Positions 49,727 through 59,660 of a stretch of DNA of 64,000 nt are shown in pieces. Below the pieces are notes generated by a model that was not told where the DNA came from, searched no databases, and worked only from the letters and a program-made list of their open reading frames with translations. Made by a program: the position numbers and the translations under genes. Numbering within the stretch: the stretch's first letter is position 1; each line of letters begins with the position of its first letter. Source of the stretch: Dryococelus australis (taxonomy: Eukaryota > Arthropoda > Insecta > Phasmatodea > Phasmatidae); NCBI GenBank assembly GCA_029891345.1, contig CM056999.1, forward strand, positions 31,554,418 through 31,618,417, in the 5' to 3' direction.

Positions 49727-50022
49727 AATTCGCAGAAGAATCATTTTGAAAAAAAAAAAAATCAATTAAACAATATCTACCAGTAATAATAATAAAAGAA
49801 AGCAAAATTAAAAATAAGCTTACTTCATAAGAAATTCTTTGAGCAACAGCACGAAGACCTCCTAACAAAGAATAATTTGAATTAGAAGACCAACCAGCAA
49901 TCATAATTCTATAAACATTTAATCTAGCACAACATAAAAAAACAATAACCCTAATCTATAATTAAACAAGTATCTAAAATAAGGAATAATAATTCAAATT
50001 ACTAAAGAAAGAAATAAATTAA
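49727..50022 (-). pseudogene. ND1: Nuclear mitochondrial insertion (NUMT) of NADH dehydrogenase subunit 1
   Basis: On the minus strand about 98 codons read without interruption as ND1 under the invertebrate mitochondrial code. The sequence runs from LFLSLVIWIIIPYF through YSLGLLFFLCC and [18 protein letters not shown] to [20 protein letters not shown]. One TGA must be Trp, and AGA codons fall where Ser is expected, which identifies mitochondrial origin and an invertebrate source. The ND1 product is a membrane subunit of respiratory complex I; this fragment is not expressed as such in the nucleus. The right edge abuts an inverted repeat at 50025-50051. The left edge is near a 13-base A run at 49749-49761. 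Confidence 0.95.
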
Positions 50023-50024
50023 GT

Positions 50025-50051
50025 GACCAAGGTGACTTAGTCACCTTGGTC
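50025..50051. other. Inverted repeat at the NUMT junction
   Basis: GACCAAGGTGAC and GTCACCTTGGTC are perfect 12-bp arms around TTA. The structure begins about 3 bp after the last recognisable ND1 codon, so it may be the terminus of another element or a product of the joining event. Confidence 0.85.
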
Positions 50052-50349
50052 AAGTCTTCCGCTTCGTCGATCGCAAAATCGACACTGGCGACTACCAGTT
50101 AGTGATGATGCAGATCGCGGTACCATGTTCGGCGAGGTCAAAGGTGGGACCTTCGTAGTCGCATTTCATATGCGCGCTATAGAGCACTCTGAAAAAACCC
50201 AAAAACTCGTACATGTTGGCACCCGGATAATATGTGAACACAATGTCACACCGTCCCCTCCCTTACTTTCTTTCCTATTTATTCGAATCTTCCTCAATGG
50301 AAGGTCGTGTGTGTTAACATCTTAAACATATGTGAACTGAAACACATGC

Positions 50350-50630
50350 GCTACTAACTCCTCAGCACTAACTCGTCACCGCGGCAAGCCCATCCTGGCG
50401 GCCCTCCATCCCACGACACCCGCCAAAACAGGTTCATGAGAGTACTGGCAGTCCCACGGGATGGGGCTGAACAGGTTGACCGGGGGGGGAGGGGAGGATA
50501 ACCCATCAGACTGGTGCGGCACACCACCAGGGTGGTTGGGTGGAAGGGGGGACGTGAATGCGCAACTGCATCGCCGCCATTTTGAATAAATTATGTCGCA
50601 GTATTCTGCCGCCGACTCTATTGACATAGC
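50350..50630 (+). repeat. GGCGGGTGT-family dispersed repeat, plus copy
   Basis: It matches 19432-19672 directly and 41050-41370 in inverted orientation, ending CGCCATTTTGAATAAATTATGTCGCAGTATTCTGCCGCC-like, shared with the 41-kb copy. G- and T-rich low-complexity DNA at 50481-50495 lies inside. It is non-coding. Confidence 0.75.
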
Positions 50631-50734
50631 GTGTGTGACGTTTGACAGCGTGTGTTAGAAACGGTTGACGAGCTCACGTTATACCAACTTGATGACAAAT
50701 TCACAGTTCACATGTGCTCGTCATGTGAGCCAAA

Positions 50735-50815
50735 ATTTGCCGCGGAAGAACCGGGGTGCGAACTCCTGGCCTTGCAACTACAGGTCTGCCACTCTGCCCC
50801 TTAGGTATGAGGCAG
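50735..50815 (-). tRNA. tRNA-like sequence (pseudogene or SINE head)
   Basis: On the minus strand GGGGCAGAGTGGCAGACC resembles an A box region and GGAGTTCGCACCCC a B box, about 35 bp apart, as in tRNA genes. Stems pair poorly, and the amino-acid identity is not determined. Confidence 0.35.
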
Positions 50816-51469
50816 AGCCCATACAACCGCTATATCTTACTCAACTCAGGTTACTTTTTATAAATTAGCTATTGCTGATAGTATCATGGGCCAGAATATA
50901 ATAGCACCTCGTAGGAATAATTTAGTTTAATTACTTGGAAAATCACTGCACTTCGGAATGGCATTAAACATCTGCAGGAGCACTGTACTTTCTCAGTGGC
51001 AGTTTTGTAAATGCAAAATAAATTAGTTTATGAATATTTGTGTCGGGGACAACACATACGTACTGAAAACTACAATGTACTACATAAAACCTTGAATATC
51101 GCCAAACAGTTAGTATTGGTACGAAGGAATTTTTCTTTATTGTGAATAAAAGCATCTCAAAGAATGTTTATTTCTTGGCTATAAAGGAAGGTATTATTGT
51201 CATAATAAATAAACGCATAAAGAAAACATTTATTAACAGTAAAGCTACGTTTCTCGAACCTTCTCTTCGAATCAAAGAAATATTGTATTACTGTAAACCA
51301 AAAGCATCAAAGAAGTTTTACTTTGCCGCACAACATATATGAGTTAATTATTTTTTACAGTGTAAAGCTGGGATTCCACAAACTCCGTATTACGCGATCG
51401 AAAGATTTTCTTGTGTGAGACGAATGTAACAGAATGCGTTTAAATACACTGTAAAACTGACGGGGAAAT

Positions 51470-52310
51470 TACCTGACAAATGTAAGGTAACATTCCCAAA
51501 CACGTAAGGGAAACGCAGTTTTCCTTACGTGTAAGCTAAAATTACTGCATTCTGAAGTATAATTTACATACACGGTTGTGAAAAATCCCATACATAGATG
51601 GGAAAATTACCATGTGAATCTGCTCGTCCAGCTGTACCTATTTGATAATTGTATTTTATATATATTTTCCCCTTAAAATGTATTTTTATTGTTTAGTCGT
51701 ACAAGCTATCCAACATGGCTATTTATATGTAAGGTATAATTGCCGCACTCTGGAGTAAAATTCACGTACAAAGCGGTGTAAAATCCCATAAACGGATGGA
51801 AAGTTTTACCTTCCGACGCGTGCATCTCTTCGACATATTTTCAAAAGCTAAGTGGGAGGACGGACGGAAGAGACAATCCTTTAACACGCCCATATTCACT
51901 GAAGCTGCCACGCTGTAGTCATGGTATAATGGACAGCGCATCGGCCTTCTCATAATAGAGGACCATGGTTTGCGCTCACCCACCAGTAAGTGACGAGGAT
52001 TTTAGAGTTTGCGTTTCGGTTAGTGTTCGTTAGAGTAATAAAAAATTAACAATAAAACTCAGGGATAATTTAAATATAATTATATTATACAATATAGTTA
52101 ATTTTCCTTACTTGTATGGGATTTTCCTTTACTTGTATGAGATTCCCCCCTCCCCCTCCCCGACACGCAAACTTTTGTCAGTTACTTTTTTCGTTCGATT
52201 AGGGAATAGTACTTTACTTGTTATGTAAATTAACTCTACATTTAAGGGGTAATTTTACCTTACATGTAGAGGATTCCCTTACATGTAAGGGAATTTTACC
52301 TAAATATTTT
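51470..52310. repeat. Array of palindromic ATGTAAGGG words
   Basis: Variants of (A)(T/C)GTAAGG(G/T) and its complement CCTTAC(A/G)(T/C)GT recur at 51480, 51502, 51522, 51729, 52107, 52127, 52249 and 52276. Two form strong hairpins: 51500-51532 (14-bp arms, one G-T pair, 5-base loop) and TTCCCTTACATGTAAGGGAA (52274-52293) inside a 22-bp perfect palindrome. CCCATA(C/A)A(T/C)(A/G)GATGGGAAA..TTACC segments repeat at 51587 and 51785. Elements with such GTAAAATTACC words are known as MITE-like repeats in animals, but I cannot name this one. Confidence 0.6.
51919..51990 (+). tRNA. tRNA-like sequence inside the palindromic array
   Basis: GTCATGGTATAATGGACAGCGCATCGGCC resembles the D-arm/A-box region of tRNA-Arg-type genes. 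The T-arm is degenerate (GGTTTGCGCTC instead of GGTTCGANTCC). It is likely a tRNA-derived fragment and not an active gene. Confidence 0.35.
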
Positions 52311-52339
52311 TACATTTTACCCTTGCTGAGTCTAGTAAA

Positions 52340-53630
52340 ACTCTTTTTAACTTCTACTGGTTACGTATGAAGATGAAAAGCTATCACAGTATGTGAAAAA
52401 GACCACATCAACACGTGGCGCTACTAGAGGATTGCATGTACGATGCCTAAGTGCACAGCGCTCTGAAAGAACCAGGGACAGAGTACTGAACGTCGAATAT
52501 ATGAGGCGTATAAGCAGTTGCCTGAAGTTCTCAGCGCTGTACTGTGATCCAAATGTGGGTCGAACATTGGTGGCGTGCTGGGGTCGTGTATAGGATAGTG
52601 CCATTGTAGCGGTTGGCGGAGTGTGTTAGAGACAATACGGCAGTTCTCTGTGAGACTGGATGGTCATGCCGGAGAATTGCACTCGCCTACACCATTTACG
52701 AGACATGTCATAAGTGCATCGATGCACTAAAAGAAATGCCAGAAAAATATTTATTTGTATAGGGCAAACAAATTTATTTTATTGCCCTAACAAAACATTT
52801 TGTTGAGTAAACAAAACTAGAAAAACAACAAAAATAATTTTTCTTCATATAACAATATACACGACTGAATGAACAAAAGTTTTGTGTTGGGCCAAAATAA
52901 ATTAAACTGTCAACTATTTTTTTTTTTTAATTTACTCTATATATTTGTGTGGCCACTGATTTGGTTGCATTCGTTCGAAAATACAACTCGAGAAATTATT
53001 TGCAATTTTTGTTACAATTAGGAGAGTAACAGTGTTTGTTAGTGGATTTTCTTTATGCTTAATAATTGTATAAATATTCTAATAAAACAAGTTCAGCGGG
53101 AAACTGAAAATTAAAACTTTAAAACTTTAAAACTTTAAATATTTAATCGCGCAATTTGTTCAGTATTTGAGTCATCTATTTAAAATTATTCCGAATTCTT
53201 ATGAAGTCATTTAAAGTGAGGTTGCTAGGGGATAGCGCGCGGGTGCATAAATATAGGTTCGAATTTCGGTCGGGTTTCAAATTCTTTTAATACTAATCGA
53301 AACTTATTAATGCACATAGAAGCAAACAAATCTTTGTTTGCACCAACCAAATCTTTGCGTAGGGCCTACCATATAAGGATAACAAAATAATTTGTTTACA
53401 ACAACAAAATATTTAACTACCCCTATACAAAAAATTAATTTGGTTGCGGCTATGACAACCTTGAAAGGTCTGCTGAAAGTTGGCATTCGACCACGGGCAC
53501 CGCTGGCCAGATATCCACGCACACTTCGCCATCACTTAGCCACAGAATAGTTAAGTAGGCCCAATACAGAACTGAGCTGAGGAATGTTGGTCGGCGTTTA
53601 ACGAGTTGTTGAGCGCCGGTGAGGCTGATA
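52340..53630. other. Unannotated DNA
   Basis: It contains AAAC/TTTAAAAC short tandem words at 53120-53145 and overlapping opposite-strand frames (52347-52604 and 52393-52593) with no recognisable domain. AT-rich DNA surrounds a B-box-like AGGTTCGAATTTCGG at 53258-53272 without the rest of a tRNA. Confidence 0.4.
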
Positions 53631-53635
53631 TGAGG

Positions 53636-53890
53636 GTCAGATGGAGAAGTGCTGGAATGCGAGGGTGGGGGTAACGCGAACACCCCGAGGAAACCCGCCT
53701 GCCACGTTTCCCACATGCGAAAACCCGGGTGACCCACCGCGTCGGGAATCGAGCCTGGTTCGTCGCGTTGGAAGTGTAGGGAACACTGGCTGGGCTGGCA
53801 GCTGGCAAGGGAGTTACCCAGGCGCGGAACGGCTGACCACGTCCCACCATGTTGTTGGCCAGCGTCGCCTCTTACCTCCGCGTGCGGCAT
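53636..53890 (-). mobile_element. tRNA-derived SINE, copy 5
   Basis: On the minus strand the B-box CAGGCTCGATTCCCGACG (about 53756-53739) is followed by the body CGGGTTTTCGCATGTGGGAA (about 53728-53709), TTCCTCGGGGTGTTCGCGTT, CCCCACCCTCGCATTCC and AGCACTTCTCCAT (to about 53640). The 5' part is diverged. The 146- and 99-codon minus frames here are artefacts of this GC-rich SINE. Confidence 0.8.
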
Positions 53891-54008
53891 CGTGCGACTA
53901 GTTCATTTCCTATTATTCGGTAGTTCAGTTCGTCACCAGTGGCGCTTCGATAGACGAATACTGAGTGCTATGCTCGGTGTGGAGATAGTACACGGCTTCA
54001 GTGTTAAA

Positions 54009-54405
54009 AGCTGTTCACCATAAAGCAAGCACGTTTGAAATGAACCCGAGAAAAAAGTCGCTCCTCCTACCTGCATGCATTTTAACGGGCGCACTGAGTG
54101 ACGTGCGCTGAGTAAAGTTGTTATGACTTCACGTCGAATAAAATGTGTTAAGAACTATAGGTCATAACAAAGTTATTTATTTAACTTTCTGTTTTTTTAA
54201 TACATATGTGTGTGAAAAGTAGCATTTTTGTAAAACATTTAATTTTCTATTAATTTCACAGTTTCACTTTACCAACGCATTAATAAATTTGACGAGACCC
54301 ATGGCAATGTTAATTTTACACAAGGCGGAAAAATACACGTTGTGCGTACAAGTAATTCCTAAGCAATGCTTTCTTAAGTACTCAGTTTATCGCGAACAGG
54401 ATATA
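54009..54405 (+). mobile_element. MITE family M, copy 3
   Basis: It runs from GCTGTTCACCATAAAGCAAG (54010-54029) to TTTATCGCGAACAGGATATA (ending 54405), about 397 bp. The internal landmarks GGGCGCACTGAGTGACGTGC, TAACTTTCTGTTTTTTTAAT and GGCAATGTTAATTTTACAC match the other copies. Confidence 0.85.
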
Positions 54406-54699
54406 ATGAAGGTGATATGCGTTTGCGGTGTCGGCGAGCTGGGTGACACTTGCCGCTGTGTTTATACGGCAGTAACAAGCGACACAGGACCAAAGTTCGG
54501 AATAATCGTGTAGGGAGGGAGCCATAGCTAACTAACTCCGTGCTCTTATGGTCCTCACACAACACAAATACAGAGGACACTGAAGCGTGCACAGCACAGA
54601 CATAGCATCGTTCAACTCGTTCTACTGCGGTTTGCGCAACGGACGGGAGTTGTGGTCCAACAGGACTGACCTCACCCACATATTGCTAGCGTAACACAG

Positions 54700-55160
54700 C
54701 GAGCTCTCCAAAATGTTATCGTATTTTCCGGCCAGCACGATCTCTATACCTGCCCTTCATTCAGCGACACCGGCTAAATATCCTTACCTAATTATTCTGG
54801 CGGGTGTAATATTAATAGAACTCCTTTTAACGAGATGGTATTTGTCGCCTCTAATATCGTTCGTGCGAGAGTTACGGACTTCTTTGTTGCTATAAAAGGG
54901 TGCTTGAGCACGAAACTGTCGTCTGACGTGCTCAGCAGACGCTTTACACGACGGTATACTCATTTGCGAATAATTCCGTATTGCAAAATACCAAGATATA
55001 CAACGGAATTTTTTATTCTCTTGGACAAGGACTTTATGGCGGTGTTTTGTAGTTTCTCTGCATTGTGTCACTTGTTGCCTGGAGTCGCGGTAATCTAGGC
55101 ACCAAGTGATCTGTTCGCGACCCACGTTATGGAAAAACAAGTTTAGTATAGTTTTCATGG
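54700..55160 (+). promoter_or_regulatory. TATA box in unclassified DNA, possible LTR
   Basis: GCTATAAAAGGG (54889-54900) is a strong TATA match. It is followed by palindromic GTGCTTGAGCAC (54900-54911) and, about 40 bases on, TCAGCA. The surrounding 450 bp have a composition like an LTR, and a GTTCGCGACCCACG string at about 55112 looks like the region after an LTR, but I could not define termini or a partner copy. Open frames on both strands (54713-54895, 54784-55158) are unrecognised. Confidence 0.3.
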
Positions 55161-55760
55161 AAATATATGCTTATATGATTATAGTGTTCCATCACAGTAT
55201 ATTTTTTTATATTAGTGCCTACCATGACGTTTAAACTACCAAACAGCTTGTAATTAAATTTCGTATAAATATTACTCAAATACGGTCATTGACACATTCT
55301 TCCATAAAAGAATATATTGAAAATTTGCAACACACGAAAGTTCGGAACCCTTATAGCACATGTGTGATAACTTCTCATAAATTATATGTAATATCACACG
55401 TCCTGTTTCAGTGTGAAATGCGGTTATTCTCCCCACAAAAATATTATCACTTAGTCTATCGCTTTTTTTTCCCATGATGTATCTTCCTACCCTTTTATAA
55501 TGCTGACGACAGAAATTTCGTAATTGTTTATTACTACGAAATATTCCTGAACTTGTATGCATTATTTACATGTACTATTCCCCCGAGTAATAAAAATTTA
55601 CTGTTTTTTTTTGCATAGGCCTAATGGCAAGTCAAATCACATTTTAGTGATTTTGGAATATGCAAATAAAATTAACAAAAACATTTACAGAAAATTTAAG
55701 AAAGCTTGCTAAAAAATAATGCCTTGATATATTTTAAGGAACGCTTAACAGTAGTATAAA
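55161..55760. other. Unannotated AT-rich DNA
   Basis: No recognisable gene. Opposite-strand frames at 55272-55562 and 55289-55477 overlap and have no known domain. Confidence 0.4.
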
Positions 55761-55839
55761 ATAGGGAAGTCTGGTGCAACGGCGTCTGGATTTGGGCGCA
55801 CTATGGTGGACTTTCCATTTCCCCCCGTTTTACCCTCCA

Positions 55840-56710
55840 TATTTCCTTTTTTTTTTTTTTTCCTGAAATTCAACTAGATTTCCCTAAAAACTTTTCTTTT
55901 TCCTTTAAAAAATTCTCATTTTTCCCAGGTGGATCAGTCTCACTGAGCCAGAAAAGCGAGGGAGATCAGTGACTCTGAGCCAGAAGAGCAGCACTGAGTA
56001 CTCAGGACTTTTGACCTTAGACATCAAACTTTAACCCAAAAATATATTAAAAAATCCAAAATTTTTTAAAAATCTTCAAGGAAATATCATAAAAATTTAT
56101 TATTAAAATGATTTAAAAAATTTATTTTAAAAATTAGATTTCTTAAGGTTCCCCCCTCACAGAACCAATTAGTTGGCAGGCCTCCACCCTCCCCCTCTCC
56201 CAGGCCCAGTCAGCATGACTATTAAATTATCAACCACCACCATATTGACTGCATATGACCTTTACCACATGACATTGAAAACAAAAACTCTAGAAAAATT
56301 CATAAAACTCTGCAACTATATGGCATTACAGACTACTACCGCCATATTACTTGCAGGTAACCTTGACCTCATGACCTTGAATGATCTTGAAAACAAAAAA
56401 TATGAGAAAAAATGCATAAATACCAGCAAGCATATTATATCAATGACTACTACCACCCTATTCGAAGCAGATGAACTTGACCTTGACCCCATGATCTCGA
56501 ATGGCCTTGAAAACAAAAACTTGAGAAATAGTTTATAAAAGTCAGCAAGCATATGATGTTACTAACTATTACCGCCATATTGGATGCAGGTAACCTCAAC
56601 CTTTACCCATGGCCTAGAATTACCTTTAACGTAAGAAATCCCTTAAAATTTCCCTTTTCCCTAAGAAATTTTTAAAAAAATCCCGAAAAATGTATATAAA
56701 ATAACTTAAG
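55840..56710. repeat. Minisatellite-like repeat, unit about 102-119 bp, with AT-rich flanks
   Basis: The word ACTACTACCGCCATATT and its variants start units near 56241, 56343, 56457 and 56576. Each unit continues GCAGGTAACCTTGACC..ATGACCTTGAA..CTTGAAAACAAAAA and CAGCAAGCATATTA. Units are about 70-80% alike by eye. TTTAAAAAAAT-like AT-rich segments at 56040-56140 and 56640-56720 flank it symmetrically. The open frame 56173-56538 follows the repeat and is not a gene. Confidence 0.7.
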
Positions 56711-58260
56711 AAATTTATTTAAATAAAAGTTACTTTGCCAAAAATCTCCCACAGCACCACACCCAGCAGACGACTGTCGCCAATTACTATTGGCAATGTA
56801 GTCGGCGGACCTCCATCACCTCACCCACACTTCCCTCACCTATACACATTCTATCATATGCCGCCATCTCAGTTTTTTCGTTTGTCCTTTGTTTTGGAGT
56901 TTGTCTCCCATCTTAGTTCGACTACCATTTTGGATTTCATATGTTTTATCACATACTGTAGTAATTCACCCATGAGGCAGCAACAATTTCTGTTTAAACT
57001 TTGTTAGTGTATAAGTCGCATTGTCGGTACCCTCCATATTATACTATTTTCAACACATAGGTTGCGTTAATTTATTAATTCAACCGCCAAGTGAGCTGTC
57101 TACACTCATATTTATAGGCATATGAAAAGTTGCAATTTATAAATCAACAGTATACCTGCATATGAAATTTATTAAATACATAAATTTTTTATTAAAATAT
57201 TTAAAATTGTACAATTGTGAAAAGGATTTTTATTTTATTATATAATTGTACGCATACGCCAATGGTACTTTATATAATACTTTTTAGTTATATATTTTTA
57301 TTTCTGTGCCTATTAAATTTTAATTATATTCTGGCAAATTAAGTAAACATGAAATAAACCACGCTTTATTTTTAACACATCTGTTCTATTCAATTATTTT
57401 ATTACAGTCGTTCATGCCTTCGAAAAAAATTACTATATTCTTCATTGTATAAATATGTATGTATTATATGTATATATAGACACACACACAACTTTGTTGT
57501 AGGTCACAGTCTTTTATGCATCTCGCTATTCACACTCGTGTTGTACTCGTGCGACAATATCGCGACATACATCACACCGAAACACTGTGCAGGACATACT
57601 ATGTAAGTGACTACACTTTTGAGGACATATACCGAAGTCACAAGGGACCTGCTTGCAGTAAACCAGGTACCGAGGCAGCGATGGAGAATGCACTTCTCAT
57701 GTACAGGTATTTACATATCTAAGTAAATTTTTTTGCTACTACTGAACTTCTTACCGCACCTGTCACATAAATTCTGCCCACATTCAAGGTCATCGGGGCG
57801 ATCGATGTCGTCAAATTTAGAAATGCTCCCGTGACTCATGGTTGCATTCGTAAAATAAACTCGTCGAACACACGCCTGCACCTGCCTTTATGTAGGGGCC
57901 AGCCTTTAACGGACATAAAAAAATCCATATTTATCTTCCCAGAACAAGGCACACATATCTTTGAAATCTGATAGCGTCATGCAAGGTATTTACGTGAACA
58001 TCGTAAACGTGGAGTTAAACTCATATCGTCCATGCGAAACAGCACCAACATGTTCGCATTGTCACGAAGCATATGTTTGGGTATTGCGCGAATAAGTATG
58101 GCTGAGGTACACACAGTCCACATACGCATGTCGTCCCATGCTAAAGTATTCTTGAATGCAAGTGTGTTTCTCGTATGCAGTGTCATAGAAGACAAATATT
58201 GAGTCTGTCAGTTCTAGCCTTGTAGCTGCCGGCTGAGGCAGCACGCGACATACTCATTCA
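56711..58260. other. Unannotated DNA
   Basis: A C-rich patch lies at 56750-56850 and a (TA)n/(CA)n run at 57460-57490. Frames at 56735-57007, 57516-57722 and 57977-58195 are unrecognised. Confidence 0.4.
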
Positions 58261-58289
58261 ACTAAATCTGCAGACGCAGCAGCTCGGGT

Positions 58290-58372
58290 CCAGGATGGGA
58301 CCCAGTTGTCACGAAAGAGGGCATCCCGAGGAAACCCACATTTGTTCACGCGTCAATCAGGCCCGTAAAAGT
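58290..58372 (-). mobile_element. SINE fragment, copy 6 (doubtful)
   Basis: The minus strand contains AATGTGGGTTTCCTCGGGAT followed by GCCCTCTTTCGTG, matching the body of the SINE family (compare copies 4 and 5). The tRNA-derived head and the 3' module are not recognisable. Confidence 0.4.
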
Positions 58373-58409
58373 AATACGGGTTAGTAAGCGAATGCCAGCT
58401 ACGCGGAAA

Positions 58410-58412
<3 letters not shown>

Positions 58413-58471
<59 letters not shown>

Positions 58472-58493
58472 TCTCTCTCTCTCTCTCTCTCTC
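58413..58493. repeat. Compound (GT)29(CT)11 microsatellite
   Basis: 58413-58470 is pure GT and 58471-58493 pure CT. It yields spurious repetitive open frames on both strands. Confidence 0.98.
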
Positions 58494-58716
58494 ACAAAAC
58501 TGAGCGACTGAATGTCGTGCGGCTTGGACCAAGGTTAGCACAATGTCTATGTAAATTTAATGTTTTCAGACGTCACAGTTTTTCTGTTCTATTGTAATGT
58601 AACGAACAAGCAAATAAAATAATTTTTTTTCTGTAAAGGAGCGTATTTGGTGTTAAATAAAACGGAACTGCCAACATCGTGTGAACGAACAGTGACGTGC
58701 CAGCTGTTTGATTACG

Positions 58717-58717
<1 letters not shown>

Positions 58718-58800
<83 letters not shown>
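58718..58800. repeat. (TA)n microsatellite
   Basis: About 83 bp of uninterrupted TA, followed by a short GAGA run. Confidence 0.98.
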
Positions 58801-58806
<6 letters not shown>

Positions 58807-58852
58807 AAGAGAGCGAGCTCTTTTCTTGCCCCATTTCGCTAGAGCATACTGT

Positions 58853-59660
58853 AACAGTCACATAAGGGCAATACTAGCAATTCGACAAGAGCGCAGACAT
58901 TTACACATGCGTGTCCGATAATGCTATCGGAACTCGTGTACTCCAATCCTTGAGCTCCTAGAGCGTATAGAATTTCTGAGGTTACTAGTCTATCTGAGCG
59001 TGACACAGGGTGCGTGGAACCTATTGGGTCCGGCCAGCCGGTCTTTTTAAGCCGCCATGGGCCTCCGAGTATAACAGTATAGAGTTCGGAGCATTGCACG
59101 GCCTTCAGAACCAGGTGTGCGGTGCCAGCAGAGCGTCGAGTGTCGGCGACAGTGAGCAGCGGGAGTGATGTATGCGGACTGCGAGCTTAGGTACAGTGGA
59201 GAGTGGAGGGCGGGACTATTGAACTGGACGAGTGAGTGTGAAACATTTGGAGAGATGGCAATAGACAGACTGAATATGTAGAAATAACGAGTGTGATTAG
59301 AGCGGTTGTAAGCATTAGAGTGTAACATGTGGTGCGGTACAGATGACACATACACAAGGCAACCACGCTGGGCTAGCCACTTAATTCCGTGAAGTGTAAC
59401 GTGGTGTGCTCTGGAGTAAACACAGTATCATAATAGCCCATATTTTGGAGTGACCACTTTTTATTCTGAAAATGTGCAAAAAAATAACCTAGGCCAACTC
59501 AGTGTAATATCCAGAATTTTAATGTATGCACCACATGACAGAATATTAAATTATGTGTGTTGGCAATAGTTGTGATTGAGTAAGCGGAGAAGAAGGAAAT
59601 AAATACTGTTCGAAAGAAATCTGTGCTCTCCTGTGCTCAGTTCAGGACCCAGTATGTAAA
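58853..59660 (+). mobile_element. Possible solo LTR of an LTR retrotransposon
   Basis: It begins TGTAACAGTCACATAAGGGC, an LTR-like 5' end. A TTTTTAAGCC TATA-like element lies near 59044. About 550 bp later is AATAAATA (59597-59604), followed after about 20 bases by CTCTCCTGTGCTCAGTTCAG, the usual arrangement of polyadenylation signal and R/U5 end. No second LTR, primer-binding site or gag/pol is present. Short frames on the minus strand (58839-59099, 59047-59355) are unrecognised. Confidence 0.35.

Noticed and set aside
49727..50022. Nuclear gene encoding an ND1-like protein
   Set aside because: The frame contains TGA and needs AGA as serine, so it is readable only with the mitochondrial code; it is a NUMT.
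53450..53901. Overlapping 146-, 99- and 86-codon frames
   Set aside because: They lie on the GC-rich tRNA-derived SINE copy 5 and its edge; the same sequence in other copies is not coding-conserved.
54784..55158. 124-codon minus-strand frame
   Set aside because: It has no recognisable domain, overlaps plus-strand frames of similar length and crosses a TATA-containing region that is more likely an LTR or promoter.
58353..58597. Open frames rich in CV/TH and SL/RE dipeptides
   Set aside because: They are produced by the GT/CT compound microsatellite on both strands.
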